Source: JBEKYD01 sp049509915
GTDB taxonomy: Bacteria > Acidobacteriota > Terriglobia > Bryobacterales > Bryobacteraceae
Assembly: GCA_049509915.1 (NCBI GenBank)
Contig: JBEKZL010000085.1
Coordinates: 1-28,959, forward strand
Length of the DNA: 28,959 nt
Direction: 5' to 3'
Positions 22,119 through 28,959 of the stretch are shown here, one piece after another; position 1 is the stretch's first letter; each line of letters starts with the position of its first letter. The position numbers and the translations under genes are program-made. The notes below the pieces were generated by a model. It worked only from the letters and a program-made list of their open reading frames with translations. It had not been told where the DNA came from and searched no databases.

Positions 22119-24466
22119 GGCTGCACTTTCAGGTCTGGCCCCACCTCGTAGGTCTTGCCCGCCTGGGCGTCGAAAGTGACTTCGCGGCCAGCGTAGCGCA
22201 ACGTGATCGGCTTCGACGCGGTGGGGCGCAGGGTCCCCTTCGCCAGCCTGCCGTCGCGCCATTCGAGCGCGACTTCGACCGCGCCGCGCGCGCGCAGTCC
22301 GCTCACGCTTCCGCTGGGGAAGGCCCCGGGCAGGGCCGGCAGCAAGTTCAGAAACGCCGCATCGCCGGTCTCGGCCAGCGTGAGGCTGGTCGGGGTGCCG
22401 TGCGGGTCGTCGCTCTGGAGCAGCATCTCGGTAATGCCGGCGGTGGCTCCGAAGTTGCCGTCAATCTGGAAGGGCGGATGGGCGTCGAAGAGGTTCGCGT
22501 ACAAGCCAGCGCGCGACTCCGTCCCCGGACCTTTATCCGACGCCGGCGTCACCAGATTGCGCAGAATACGGTACGCGTGCTCGCCATCGAGAAAGCGGGC
22601 CCAGAGGTTGAGCTTCCAGGCCAACGACCAGCCGGTGGCCTCGTCGCCGCGATAGAGGAGCGATTGGCGCGCCGCGGCGAACAGATCGGGCGTGCCATAG
22701 GGCGTGATTTCCGAGCCCGGGTAGACGGCCCAGAGATGCGAGACGTGGCGATGCTGGTTAGCCGGGTCGTCCACGTCTTCCATCCATTCCTGCAACTGTT
22801 TGTACCGGCCGATCCGGTTCGGTGCAATCTGCCCGCGCATCTCGCTGAGCCGCGCCCGCAGGTCGCTATCCACGTTCAGTATCCGGCTGGCGGCAATGAC
22901 TTCCCCGAAGAGAGCGCGCACGATCTCCCGATCCATCGCGGGCCCCATCACCAGGCCGCCCTGTTCCGGAGAATTGCCGGGACCGGTCACCAGATAACCC
23001 GATTTTGGGTCTTTGACCATCGCGTCAACGAAGAACAACGCCGCGCCCTTCATCAGCGGGTAGCCGGTATCGCGGAGAAACTGCCGGTCGCCGGAGAAAA
23101 GGTAATGCTCCCACAAATGAGTGGAGAGCCAGGCCCCACCGGTTTGCCAGATGCCATGGTTGGACGCGTTGATCGGCGCCGTGCCGCGCCACAGGTCGAA
23201 ATTGTGATGCAACACCCAGCCGCGCGCGTTGTATTGCTCCCTGGCGGTGGTCGCGCCGGAAGCCTGGAGATCGTTCATGGCTGCGAACAGCGGCAACTGG
23301 CACTGGGCCAGGTTGGTTTCCTCGGCCGGCCAGTAGTTCATTTCGGTGTTGATATTGGTGGTGTATTTGCTGTCCCACGGCGGCGTGTTCGAATCGTTCC
23401 AAACGCCCTGCAGGTTGGCGGGCTGCCCGCCCGGGCGGCTGGAGGAAATCAGCAGATAGCGGCCATATTGAAACAGCAGCGCCACCAGTTGCGGGTCGCG
23501 CCCGGCGGCGAAATCGCGAATACGCCCGTCGGTGGGGCCGGCGACGGCAGGCGACGTTCCCAGGTCGAGCGAGACCCGCGCGAACAGGCTGCGGTAATCG
23601 GCGACGTGCTCGGCGCGCAACGTTTCGTAGGACTTGGTATGCACGCCGACCAGGGTATGCGCGTTGCGGGCTTTCGGATCGGCGGAAACGTCCTGGTAGT
23701 TGACGAAATTAGTGGCGCCCGTGAGCACGAGGGTGGCCGCGTCGGCGCCCTGCACCACCGCGCGCCCGTCCTTGGACTGGCGCTTGCCGCCTTCGGCCGC
23801 GACCGTCAATCGCGCCTGAAAGCGAATTGCGCCGCCTTCCACTTGTCCATCCATCACCAGGTCGCCATCGGCCAAAACGGCGTTGGCCGAGCCCTGGTGC
23901 GCGGATTTCAGGCCGGCGGAAAACGACACGCTGCCGGGCCGGCTGGCGGTCAGCCGGATGACGACCGCTTTGGCCGGGTAGCTGGCAAAGATCTCGCGCC
24001 GGTAGACGATGCCGTTGGCTTCAACCTCCACCGTGGCAACGGCTGTGTCCAGATCCAGCGTGCGCCGATAGCCCGTGACGGAGCCTGAACCGATGCCCGG
24101 AAAATCCAGCAGCAGATCGCCGAACGCCTGATAAGCCATCTGGTGCAGGGGCTCGGACATGAATTCCTTCATGGCCAGATCCTCGGCTTCCCGCTGCTGG
24201 CCGACCCACAAGAGCTCCCGCAGTTTGTCCAGCGAGCGATACGCGCCCTTATGGGCGTAGTCGTGCGGCGTACCCGTCCACACGGTCTGCTCGTTGAATT
24301 GAATCCGCTCGCGGGCGACCCCGCCGAAGATCATGGCGCCCAGCTTGCCGTTGCCCACCGGCAGAGCCTCCACCCAGGTTTTGGCGGGTTGGCGATACCA
24401 GAGCGTGAGCGGAGACGCGGCAAGCAGCGAGGCCGACGATAGGGCAATCGCGATGAGAGCTTTCAT
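22115..24466 (-). CDS. Secreted alpha-L-fucosidase, GH95 family
   Basis: The enzyme hydrolyses alpha-1,2-linked fucose (some members act on L-galactose) with inversion. Beginning at ATG 24466 the 783 residues start with a signal peptide (KALIAIALSSASLLA). They continue with LTLWYRQPAKTWVEALPVGN GKLGAMIFGG, QFNEQTVWTG, and the (alpha/alpha)6 barrel: NLQGVWNDSNTPPWDSKYTT, NINTEMNYWPAEETNL, WLSTHLWEHYLFSGD, RHVSHLWAVYPGSEI and IDGNFGATAGITEMLLQS. The Asn pair of the NINTEMNYW motif and a barrel glutamate form the active site in characterised members. A longer frame to 24541 adds no conserved sequence. The last codons fall in a palindromic repeat. The very long opposite-strand ORF here is a shadow. 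Confidence 0.94.
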   Translation of the reverse strand: MKALIAIALSSASLLAASPLTLWYRQPAKTWVEALPVGNGKLGAMIFGGVARERIQFNEQTVWTGTPHDYAHKGAYRSLDKLRELLWVGQQREAEDLAMKEFMSEPLHQMAYQAFGDLLLDFPGIGSGSVTGYRRTLDLDTAVATVEVEANGIVYRREIFASYPAKAVVIRLTASRPGSVSFSAGLKSAHQGSANAVLADGDLVMDGQVEGGAIRFQARLTVAAEGGKRQSKDGRAVVQGADAATLVLTGATNFVNYQDVSADPKARNAHTLVGVHTKSYETLRAEHVADYRSLFARVSLDLGTSPAVAGPTDGRIRDFAAGRDPQLVALLFQYGRYLLISSSRPGGQPANLQGVWNDSNTPPWDSKYTTNINTEMNYWPAEETNLAQCQLPLFAAMNDLQASGATTAREQYNARGWVLHHNFDLWRGTAPINASNHGIWQTGGAWLSTHLWEHYLFSGDRQFLRDTGYPLMKGAALFFVDAMVKDPKSGYLVTGPGNSPEQGGLVMGPAMDREIVRALFGEVIAASRILNVDSDLRARLSEMRGQIAPNRIGRYKQLQEWMEDVDDPANQHRHVSHLWAVYPGSEITPYGTPDLFAAARQSLLYRGDEATGWSLAWKLNLWARFLDGEHAYRILRNLVTPASDKGPGTESRAGLYANLFDAHPPFQIDGNFGATAGITEMLLQSDDPHGTPTSLTLAETGDAAFLNLLPALPGAFPSGSVSGLRARGAVEVALEWRDGRLAKGTLRPTASKPITLRYAGREVTFDAQAGKTYEVGPDLKVQP

Positions 24467-24547
24467 GGAGAGCGCCGTATCACTGAACGGAAGTCTTACA
24501 CCCGCCCGGATCGACCGGCTGACAGGGAATTGAAAAAACAAAATTCA

Positions 24548-24610
24548 AGCCACAGACGAACACAGATGAACGCAGATAAATCCTTTTTTCATCTGTGTTT
24601 ATCTGTGGCT
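24548..24610. repeat. 23-bp-stem inverted repeat after clpP
   Basis: Arms 24548-24570 and 24588-24610 pair at 21 of 23 positions (AGCCACAGA..ACACAGATGAA with its complement) around a 17-base loop that contains a further cgcagataaa. The CACAGAT(G/A)AA unit recurs, a repeat style seen in many bacterial phyla. It lies eight bases past the clpP stop (24618) and could terminate clpP transcription. The AT-rich content contrasts with the GC-rich neighbours. Confidence 0.7.
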
Positions 24611-24617
24611 ATCTCTT

Positions 24618-25238
24618 CTAGCTCTTAATGGCTACCGGCACCAGGTCGCGGCTGGTGATCACGCGGTCGATCATGCCATACTGCACGGCTTGGTCGGGTT
24701 CGAGGATGTAATCCCGGTCCACGTCCTTGGCGACCTTGTCCACCGGCTGGCCGGTGGCATCCGACAACATACTGTTCAAAATTTCACGCATGCGCAGGAT
24801 TTCGCGGGCGTAGATGTCGATATCGGCCGCCTGCCCGGCCAATCCCTGCATGGAAGGCTGGTGGATCATGATGCGCGAATTCGGCAGGCTGAAGCGCTTC
24901 CCCTTAGTGCCCTTGGCCAGCAGCACCGCTGCCATGGATGCGGCTTGCCCCACGCAGATGGTGACGATGTCCGGCCGGATGAACGCCATGGTGTCGAGGA
25001 TGGCCAAACCGGCGGTGATCGAACCTCCGGGGGAATTGATATAGATGGAAATATCCTTCTCGGGATCTTCGGCTTCAAGGAACAGGAGCTGCGCGATGAT
25101 GAGGTTGGCTACCTGGTCGTCAATGGGGGTTCCAAGGAAAATAATATTTTCCTTGAGCAACCGGGAATAGATGTCGTATGCGCGTTCGCCCCGCGAGGTC
25201 TGTTCGACCACCATGGGAACGAGGACCGAGTTTTGCAT
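24618..25238 (-). CDS. clpP: ATP-dependent Clp protease proteolytic subunit ClpP
   Basis: ClpP forms the tetradecameric serine-protease chamber that works with ClpX or ClpA. The 206 residues contain IIFLGTPIDDQVANLIIAQL, the catalytic serine Ser101 in GQAASMAAVLLA, His126 in RIMIHQPS, and the aspartate in the DVDRDYIL segment (about 172-176). The N-terminal VLVPMVVEQTSRGERAYDIY is typical, and length and motifs are canonical. A strong GGAGG lies five to nine bases before the ATG. No clpX or trigger factor gene is in the window. The Rrf2-type regulator gene ends 31 bases upstream, so the two may be co-transcribed. Confidence 0.97.
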   Translation of the reverse strand: MQNSVLVPMVVEQTSRGERAYDIYSRLLKENIIFLGTPIDDQVANLIIAQLLFLEAEDPEKDISIYINSPGGSITAGLAILDTMAFIRPDIVTICVGQAASMAAVLLAKGTKGKRFSLPNSRIMIHQPSMQGLAGQAADIDIYAREILRMREILNSMLSDATGQPVDKVAKDVDRDYILEPDQAVQYGMIDRVITSRDLVPVAIKS

Positions 25239-25269
25239 CGTGCCTCCGTCGGATCGAGTTGAAGGGCGG

Positions 25270-25755
25270 TTAAGCCCGTTTGGCGGCGGTAGCCCGCTTT
25301 CCGGCCTTGCGCTGCTTGCTGGCGGCTGCCGCCAGGGTCTTTTTCTTTTGCTCCAGCGCCTTGGCCAGGTCGGCGATGGTATTCCGCCCCAGATAATCCA
25401 TGATACGCGAACGGAGGTTCACCCAGCTATCGTGCATCGGGCACGGCATGTCGTCGTTGCATTCGGAAAGGCCGCTGGCGCATTGCTGGTAGGGCGCCAG
25501 CCCGTCGAGCGCTTCCACGATATCGAGCAGGCGAACGTCGCCCGCGTCGATGCGGAGGGCAAAACCGCCGGTAGGCCCCTTGCTGGAACGCAACAGGCCC
25601 TTGCGTGCCAACTGCTGCAGAATCTTCGCCAGGAAATGAGCTGGGATATCCTCCTGCTCTGCAATATTCTTTACCATGGCGTACTTGCCCTCGGGCACCT
25701 GCGCCAGGTGTACGAAAGCGCGGATCGCGTACTCGGCCGACCGAGAATAGATCAT
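25270..25755 (-). CDS. Rrf2-family transcriptional regulator with three cysteines (IscR-like)
   Basis: The 161-residue protein begins with the Rrf2 winged helix (IYSRSAEYAIRAFVHLAQVP, LAKILQQLARKGLLRSSKGP, TGGFALRIDAGDVRLLDIVE). It carries Cys92, Cys99 and Cys105 (QCASGLSEC...MPC), the pattern that binds an Fe-S cluster in IscR and NsrR. A long Lys/Ala-rich tail (about 135-161) is unusual for the family and may be a nonspecific DNA-binding extension. The cluster suggests sensing of iron-sulfur status, nitric oxide or redox stress. Neighbouring clpP may be a co-transcribed gene; no isc or suf genes are present here. A palindrome lies 30 bases upstream and may be an autoregulatory site. Confidence 0.9.
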   Translation of the reverse strand: MIYSRSAEYAIRAFVHLAQVPEGKYAMVKNIAEQEDIPAHFLAKILQQLARKGLLRSSKGPTGGFALRIDAGDVRLLDIVEALDGLAPYQQCASGLSECNDDMPCPMHDSWVNLRSRIMDYLGRNTIADLAKALEQKKKTLAAAASKQRKAGKRATAAKRA

Positions 25756-25784
25756 CTTTTTGGACTCCCCCTGCCGAATTCGGA

Positions 25785-25794
25785 GTAACGTTAC
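25785..25794. promoter_or_regulatory. GTAACGTTAC palindrome upstream of the Rrf2 gene
   Basis: A perfect 10-bp palindrome lies 30 bases before the Rrf2 start. Next to it is an AT-rich stretch (TTAAGATAACTATGTAACG on the minus strand) that may hold the promoter -10. Its position fits an operator for autoregulation; no known Rrf2-site consensus is matched exactly. Confidence 0.35.
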
Positions 25795-25803
25795 ATAGTT
25801 ATC

Positions 25804-26420
25804 TTAAATGAGCCTGTCCACACGCGCAAGCTCCCGATAATAATGATGGAAACCGGGAGCGTGCGGGATGTAACGCGCCTTCGTATCGTCCGATTTCGCA
25901 CGTTGAGGTTGCATTTGTGCGGGGACGGACGCCGGTCGCCAGCGTCTCGCGGGCGGCGGGCAGAGCAACAACGCGAACTTCACCCTTTCCAGGCAGGTGA
26001 CCACTTTCCAGGGAGGATTTCGTTCGATGAGCTCAAAGCCAGCGCAAACAATCGTCGGCGGCAACCCGGCCCTCACAGCATTCCTGATTACCGCCTGCTT
26101 CGCGCACGCCTTTAACGCAGCGGACTTGAGCGAGGTCAGAGAAAGAGTCAGCGCGCTGCAAGCGCGAATCATCCATCGGCGGTCGCCGAGTGCAAATCGT
26201 ACGATATACGGGGCTGCATGCGCCCGGAAACCACGGAGATTCGCGCGCTCATTCGGGACTAGTCGCTCTGGAAGCTCAATCAGTCCGAAGGTGACACCGC
26301 GGCGCTCGCCAAAGACCTCATGAACCATGAACGACACCTGCTTTTTCAAGAGGATGGCGGAACTCTAACTTCCGGTGCCCCGCAGCAGGGCGATTCCTAG
26401 GCTTTCGGAAAGTCCAACCC
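25804..26420. other. Non-coding or decayed region
   Basis: Reading frames here are short or interrupted. One plus-strand stretch (about 26218-26398) reads MRPETTEIRALIRD, a TAG, then SLWKLNQSEGDTAALAKDLM NHERHLLFQEDGG, which could be the relic of a small gene. A 181-residue minus-strand frame has an Arg/Pro-rich, unconserved look and is rejected as a gene. I recognise no family. Confidence 0.4.
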
Positions 26421-26790
26421 CGCCGGGCGAATTCGCCTTACGTTGATATCTGCGTGTGGGGAGCGGGGCAGGCGCCGCTTGCCGTGGCGGCTGGCCAGCA
26501 GGTTAGCCGAATCGTGTTTACGGCGATGAAGGGGGCTTGGCTGCAGGTTCACGTGGCCGATCCGGATGGCGTGCTGCCGCCGGTCGCGATCGGCGGGCCA
26601 GCGCAGTTCGAGCCGCAGCTTCAGGTCATCCTAAAAGGGGCCCGATAAGCTGTACCGGCACGCGCGGTTCGTCTCGGCTGACGTTACCGGGCGGAACTAC
26701 CAACCGGCTTCCAGCCCGCCGCCTCGACGGACCTGAGCCCGATGGCGTTCACACTGCATAAAGCAGTGAGGGGTTCAAGCAGGCGGAGAG
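26403..26790 (+). pseudogene. Decayed C-terminal part of a secreted acidobacterial protein
   Basis: One frame reads PYVDICVWGAGQAPLAVAAG, then QQVSRIVFTAMKGAWLQVHV and DPDGVLPPVAIGGPAQFEPQ, ending at TAA near 26646. The sense continues in a second frame as DKLYRHARFVSADVTGRNYQ. It then returns to the first frame as STDLSPMAFTLHKAV. At least two frameshifts are needed to join these. The style (DPDGVLPPV, RFVSADVTGRNYQ) resembles large exported proteins with carboxypeptidase-regulatory-like domains in this group, but this is a guess. No start or signal peptide remains. Confidence 0.45.
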
Positions 26791-26845
26791 CCACGACAGG
26801 ACTTCCAGAGGTGCTCCTTTCAGGATCGCGATTGAATGGTGCGTT

Positions 26846-26892
26846 GCGGCGGGCGGCCTGGGAGGCCGCCGCAGGCCGGGGGCCTGCCCCAC
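26846..26892. repeat. Two-hairpin palindromic element end (CCCCAC type)
   Basis: Hairpins GGCGGCCT-ggg-AGGCCGCC (26852-26870, extendable by two pairs around a bulge) and GCAGGCC-ggg-GGCCTGC (26871-26887) are followed by CCCAC (26888-26892). This repeats, with changed stem sequences, the layout of the end of the btuF element: GC-rich hairpin, GCAG hairpin, CCCAC. The other end of the element was not found in the preceding 200 bases. Confidence 0.6.
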
Positions 26893-26990
26893 AAACGCCA
26901 GAACGCAGCTCACCCTTATTTCGACACGGCAGGCACTTCGGCCCAGCACGGGTGCGTGCGCCACAATGGCCTCCACGAGCGGCGGGACTG

Positions 26991-27374
26991 TCAGCGGCGG
27001 TGGAGGGGAATGGGCGAAACGAGGCGGGACACCGAAGCGGCGTTCTGGTCGCTATCGTCGTCGTCGGTTTCGCAGCACATGTGATAGTAGTACGACGCGG
27101 CGCCGCAGCCGATGAGCAGCACCAACAGCAGGCCCAGCCAGCGAAGCACCGGGCCGCTCCAGGCCGAGGGTTGATTGACGGCTGCCTGGGTGGCTTTGAC
27201 CACCGCGAACGCGGCTCCGCCGCCCAGAAGAACCTTCCAGTACCACGCCATCAGGTCGAGATGGCTTTGGCCTCCAATTTCGCTCCAGAGGAAGAAAACG
27301 GCGATCAGGGCGATCACAAATTGCGTTATATAAGCTAGACGAAGAAGTGGCATCGGCGGCAGGCGCAATTTCAT
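26991..27374 (-). CDS. Small membrane protein with three transmembrane helices, unknown function
   Basis: The 127-residue protein has hydrophobic segments at about 9-30 (LLRLAYITQFVIALIAVFFL), 44-66 (WYWKVLLGGGAAFAVVKATQ) and 76-98 (VLRWLGLLLVLLIGCGAASY). An acidic stretch (ETDDDDSD) follows, then a basic end. It is likely an inner-membrane protein. The ATG start lies 21 bases from the divergent permease start at 27396, so the promoters of the two must overlap. It may be linked to the permeases by shared control; no family is recognised. Confidence 0.7.
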   Translation of the reverse strand: MKLRLPPMPLLRLAYITQFVIALIAVFFLWSEIGGQSHLDLMAWYWKVLLGGGAAFAVVKATQAAVNQPSAWSGPVLRWLGLLLVLLIGCGAASYYYHMCCETDDDDSDQNAASVSRLVSPIPLHRR

Positions 27375-27395
27375 CTTACGTTATCCTGAAAGAAG

Positions 27396-27890
27396 ATGTC
27401 CCAATCCGGAACTGAAATGGCACGGACCTGGTACCACTTTCCCAACGCGTTTCGACTGGCGATGGAATCGATTCGCGCGCACAAACTGCGGAGCTTCCTG
27501 ACCCTGCTGGGGGTGATTATCGGGGTGGCCAGCGTGGTGATGGTGGGTGCGGCGATCGAGGGGCTGGGGGTATACGCGGAACAAAGTACGGCCAAAGCGT
27601 TCGGGTCGGAGTCGTTTCTGGTGGCTCAGATTGCCGCTACAGGGCGGTTGAGCCGGCGCGAGTACTTCGACAAGATGCGCCACAACAAGCCGATTCGCCG
27701 CGACGAATACCGCTTTCTGGAGGCGTTCAACGGCGGCGAGGTGATGTACAGCCCGTATCGCAACCACACGTCGGACGTGAAGCGGGAGAACCTGATCTCG
27801 GAAGACACGACCATCATCGGAGTGTCCGCGGACATGGCGGACATTCGCGACATCGGGGTGGTAGAGGGACGTTTTTTATCGGCAAGATAG
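27396..27890 (+). CDS. MacB/FtsX-type ABC permease, N-terminal part (gene broken by a deletion)
   Basis: The frame carries the start of a MacB-type permease: a first membrane helix in the RAHKLRSFLTLLGVIIGVAS VVMVGAAIEG motif, then the periplasmic MacB core domain (SESFLVAQIAATGRLSRREY, DTTIIGVSADMADIRDIG). It stops at TAG right after GRFLSAR. In intact relatives roughly 25-30 residues (a GRFLSARDV..., ...PIGK region) should follow before RIEGVEFTVVG. The rest is in another frame directly downstream. ATG 27396 is chosen because GAAAGAAG precedes it; ATG 27417 is an alternative. The partner ATPase is not in the window. Confidence 0.8.
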   Translation: MSQSGTEMARTWYHFPNAFRLAMESIRAHKLRSFLTLLGVIIGVASVVMVGAAIEGLGVYAEQSTAKAFGSESFLVAQIAATGRLSRREYFDKMRHNKPIRRDEYRFLEAFNGGEVMYSPYRNHTSDVKRENLISEDTTIIGVSADMADIRDIGVVEGRFLSAR

Positions 27891-28582
27891 TGCGCATCGA
27901 GGGGGTGGAATTCACGGTGGTGGGAGTGCAGGAAAAGCTGGGGTCGGCTTTTGGCCGCGACCAGGACAATTCGATGTATATCCCGAATGCCGCATTCGAG
28001 CGTTTGTACGGACCGGGGACGGGATTTGCGCTATTCGCGCGGCCGCGGCCGGGGAACGGATTGACGCTGGAGGCGGCGCTGGACGAGACGCGGGTCGGGC
28101 TGCGCGACCGTTTTCACGACCGGCCGGGGGAAACCGACAGCTTCGATACGCTCACGCCCGACGCCATCCGCGGGTTCATCGACCAATTGCTGGGGATGGT
28201 GGCGGCGGTGGTGGTGCCGGTGACGTGCATCTCGCTGGTGGTGGGCGGCATCGTGATTATGAACATCATGCTGGTGAGCGTGACGGAGCGGACGCATGAA
28301 ATCGGAATCAGGAAATCGCTGGGGGCGCGGCATTCCGACATCATGCTGCAGATTCTGATGGAAGCGGTGGCGCTGGCGGTGGCGGGGGGCGCGATGGGGG
28401 TCGGGCTGGGCGCTTTGGCGACCGCGATTCTGGGAAGGGTATTCGAGCTGACGCTGCACATTACGATGGGCTACGTGGCGCTGGCGCTGGCGGTATCGAC
28501 GATTGTGGGCGTGGCTTCGGGATGGTATCCGGCATCGCGGGCGGCCAAGCTGGATCCGGTGGCGGCGCTGCGGGCGGAGTGA
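27890..28582 (+). CDS. MacB/FtsX-type ABC permease, C-terminal part
   Basis: This 230-residue frame completes the permease. It has the end of the periplasmic domain (VRIEGVEFTVVGVQEKLGSA FG, SMYIPNAAFERLYG) and the FtsX domain with three helices (VVVPVTCISLVVGGIVIMNI ML). The conserved cytoplasmic loop is VTERTHEIGIRKSLGARHSD I, and the protein ends YPASRAAKLDPVAALRAE. Extended upstream the frame reads IGKIVRIEG, showing that the real reading started before the GTG at 27890. The TAG of the first part and this GTG overlap (TAGTG). Restart could yield two subunits, but the missing segment makes loss of function more likely. Confidence 0.8.
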   Translation: MRIEGVEFTVVGVQEKLGSAFGRDQDNSMYIPNAAFERLYGPGTGFALFARPRPGNGLTLEAALDETRVGLRDRFHDRPGETDSFDTLTPDAIRGFIDQLLGMVAAVVVPVTCISLVVGGIVIMNIMLVSVTERTHEIGIRKSLGARHSDIMLQILMEAVALAVAGGAMGVGLGALATAILGRVFELTLHITMGYVALALAVSTIVGVASGWYPASRAAKLDPVAALRAE

Positions 28583-28585
28583 GAC

Positions 28586-28959
28586 GTGACCATCAGCGTA
28601 GGCGAAAACATGAGGATGGCGATGCAGGCGGTGTGGACGCACCGTTTCCGCTCGCTGTTGACGATACTGGGGATCGTGATCGGCATCACCACGGTGGTGA
28701 CGGTGGCGTCGCTGCTGAGCGGGCTGCGCCAGGGGGTGGTGACGTTCTTCCAGGAGATGGGCCCGGATAACGTATTTTTATACCGGTCGTCGGGCGACCC
28801 CAACGCGCCCGACGGGCAATTGCCTCCCAAAGAGCGAAAGCGGCGGCATCTGCGGCCGGAGTATGCCGATTACATCCGGCGCACCTGCCCTTCGGTGGCG
28901 GCGGTGGGCCTGACGCTTTACATTCCCGCTTCTGTGGATGGCAACCCCATTACGGCGCG
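28586..28959 (+). CDS. Second MacB/FtsX-type ABC permease, partial (cut by window end)
   Basis: Starting at GTG 28586, three bases after the first permease stop, the frame runs open to the window edge (124 complete codons). It shows NMRMAMQAVWTHRFRSLLTI LGIVIGITTVVTVASLLSGL, the usual first membrane helix of MacB-type permeases. The periplasmic domain then begins (GPDNVFLYRSSGDPNAPDGQ, YADYIRRTCPSVAAVGLTLY). Two tandem permeases suggest a heteromeric exporter or a duplicated transporter. The ATP-binding subunit would be expected downstream. Confidence 0.85.
   Translation, partial: MTISVGENMRMAMQAVWTHRFRSLLTILGIVIGITTVVTVASLLSGLRQGVVTFFQEMGPDNVFLYRSSGDPNAPDGQLPPKERKRRHLRPEYADYIRRTCPSVAAVGLTLYIPASVDGNPITA

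Noticed and set aside
22064..24088. 674-codon plus-strand open frame
   Set aside because: It is antisense to the GH95 fucosidase, has Arg/Gly/His-rich composition and no motifs; long antisense frames are common in GC-rich genes.
25804..26349. 181-codon minus-strand frame
   Set aside because: The sequence is Arg/Pro/Ala-rich without recognisable domains, and the interval looks decayed in all frames.

Overview
The window looks like a chromosomal segment of an Acidobacteriota genome, probably order Bryobacterales (Candidatus Solibacter-like). The base composition is GC-rich. The secreted NHL-repeat protein at 20319-22013 ends in a segment resembling the 'Solibacter C-terminal' domain (TIGR03437). 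The gene mix fits the group: two secreted fucosidases, MacB/FtsX-type permeases, an ECF sigma/anti-sigma pair and many short palindromic repeats. The taxonomy is inferred from recognised families, not from a marker-gene search. No rRNA, tRNA, CRISPR array, phage or IS transposase was seen.

Layout. 91-2738: a secreted helical-repeat protein and a divergent coiled-coil/topoisomerase-type zinc-finger protein. 2904-5847 (minus): a coupled cluster of a LOR/SDH (ornithine cyclodeaminase-like) enzyme, queF and a coiled-coil methyltransferase broken by a frameshift. 5986-11246 (minus): a compact cobalamin operon, cobT-cobU-btuF-btuD-btuC-cobS, joining vitamin B12 uptake to nucleotide-loop assembly. 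11333-12117 (plus): a HEPN-domain gene and its partner, each with one in-frame stop. 12269-14350 (minus): GH29 fucosidase and a nucleotidyltransferase with a small overlapping partner. 14395-17139 (minus): rsmE, lipA and an Ldh2-family dehydrogenase. 17372-17763: two small opposite-strand ORFs. 18182-20313 (plus): ECF sigma factor, membrane anti-sigma factor with a TonB-C-like tail, rsmA. 20319-24466 (minus): NHL-repeat protein and GH95 fucosidase. 24618-25755 (minus): clpP and an Rrf2 regulator with three cysteines. 25804-26990: about 1.2 kb of decayed sequence. 26991-27374 (minus): a small membrane protein. 27396 to the end (plus): two tandem MacB-type permeases, the first damaged and the second cut by the window edge.

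Working together. The B12 operon imports corrinoids (BtuF/C/D) and attaches the lower ligand (CobU activates cobinamide, CobT activates the base, CobS joins them), which suits a corrinoid salvager. The two fucosidases come from unrelated families and suggest growth on fucosylated glycans.

The most unusual layer is structural. The window holds many multi-hairpin palindromic elements. Some sit inside or at the edges of genes: a 126-bp four-hairpin element lies in frame in the btuF signal region, a 91-bp element spans the btuC start, and others abut lipA, GH95, the LOR/SDH gene and the ECF sigma gene. Copies of the GGTGGGGC type differ in sequence but keep their hairpins, which points to a conserved DNA or RNA structure. 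Several genes are also interrupted (methyltransferase, HEPN, HEPN partner, permease); this could be real decay or assembly error.
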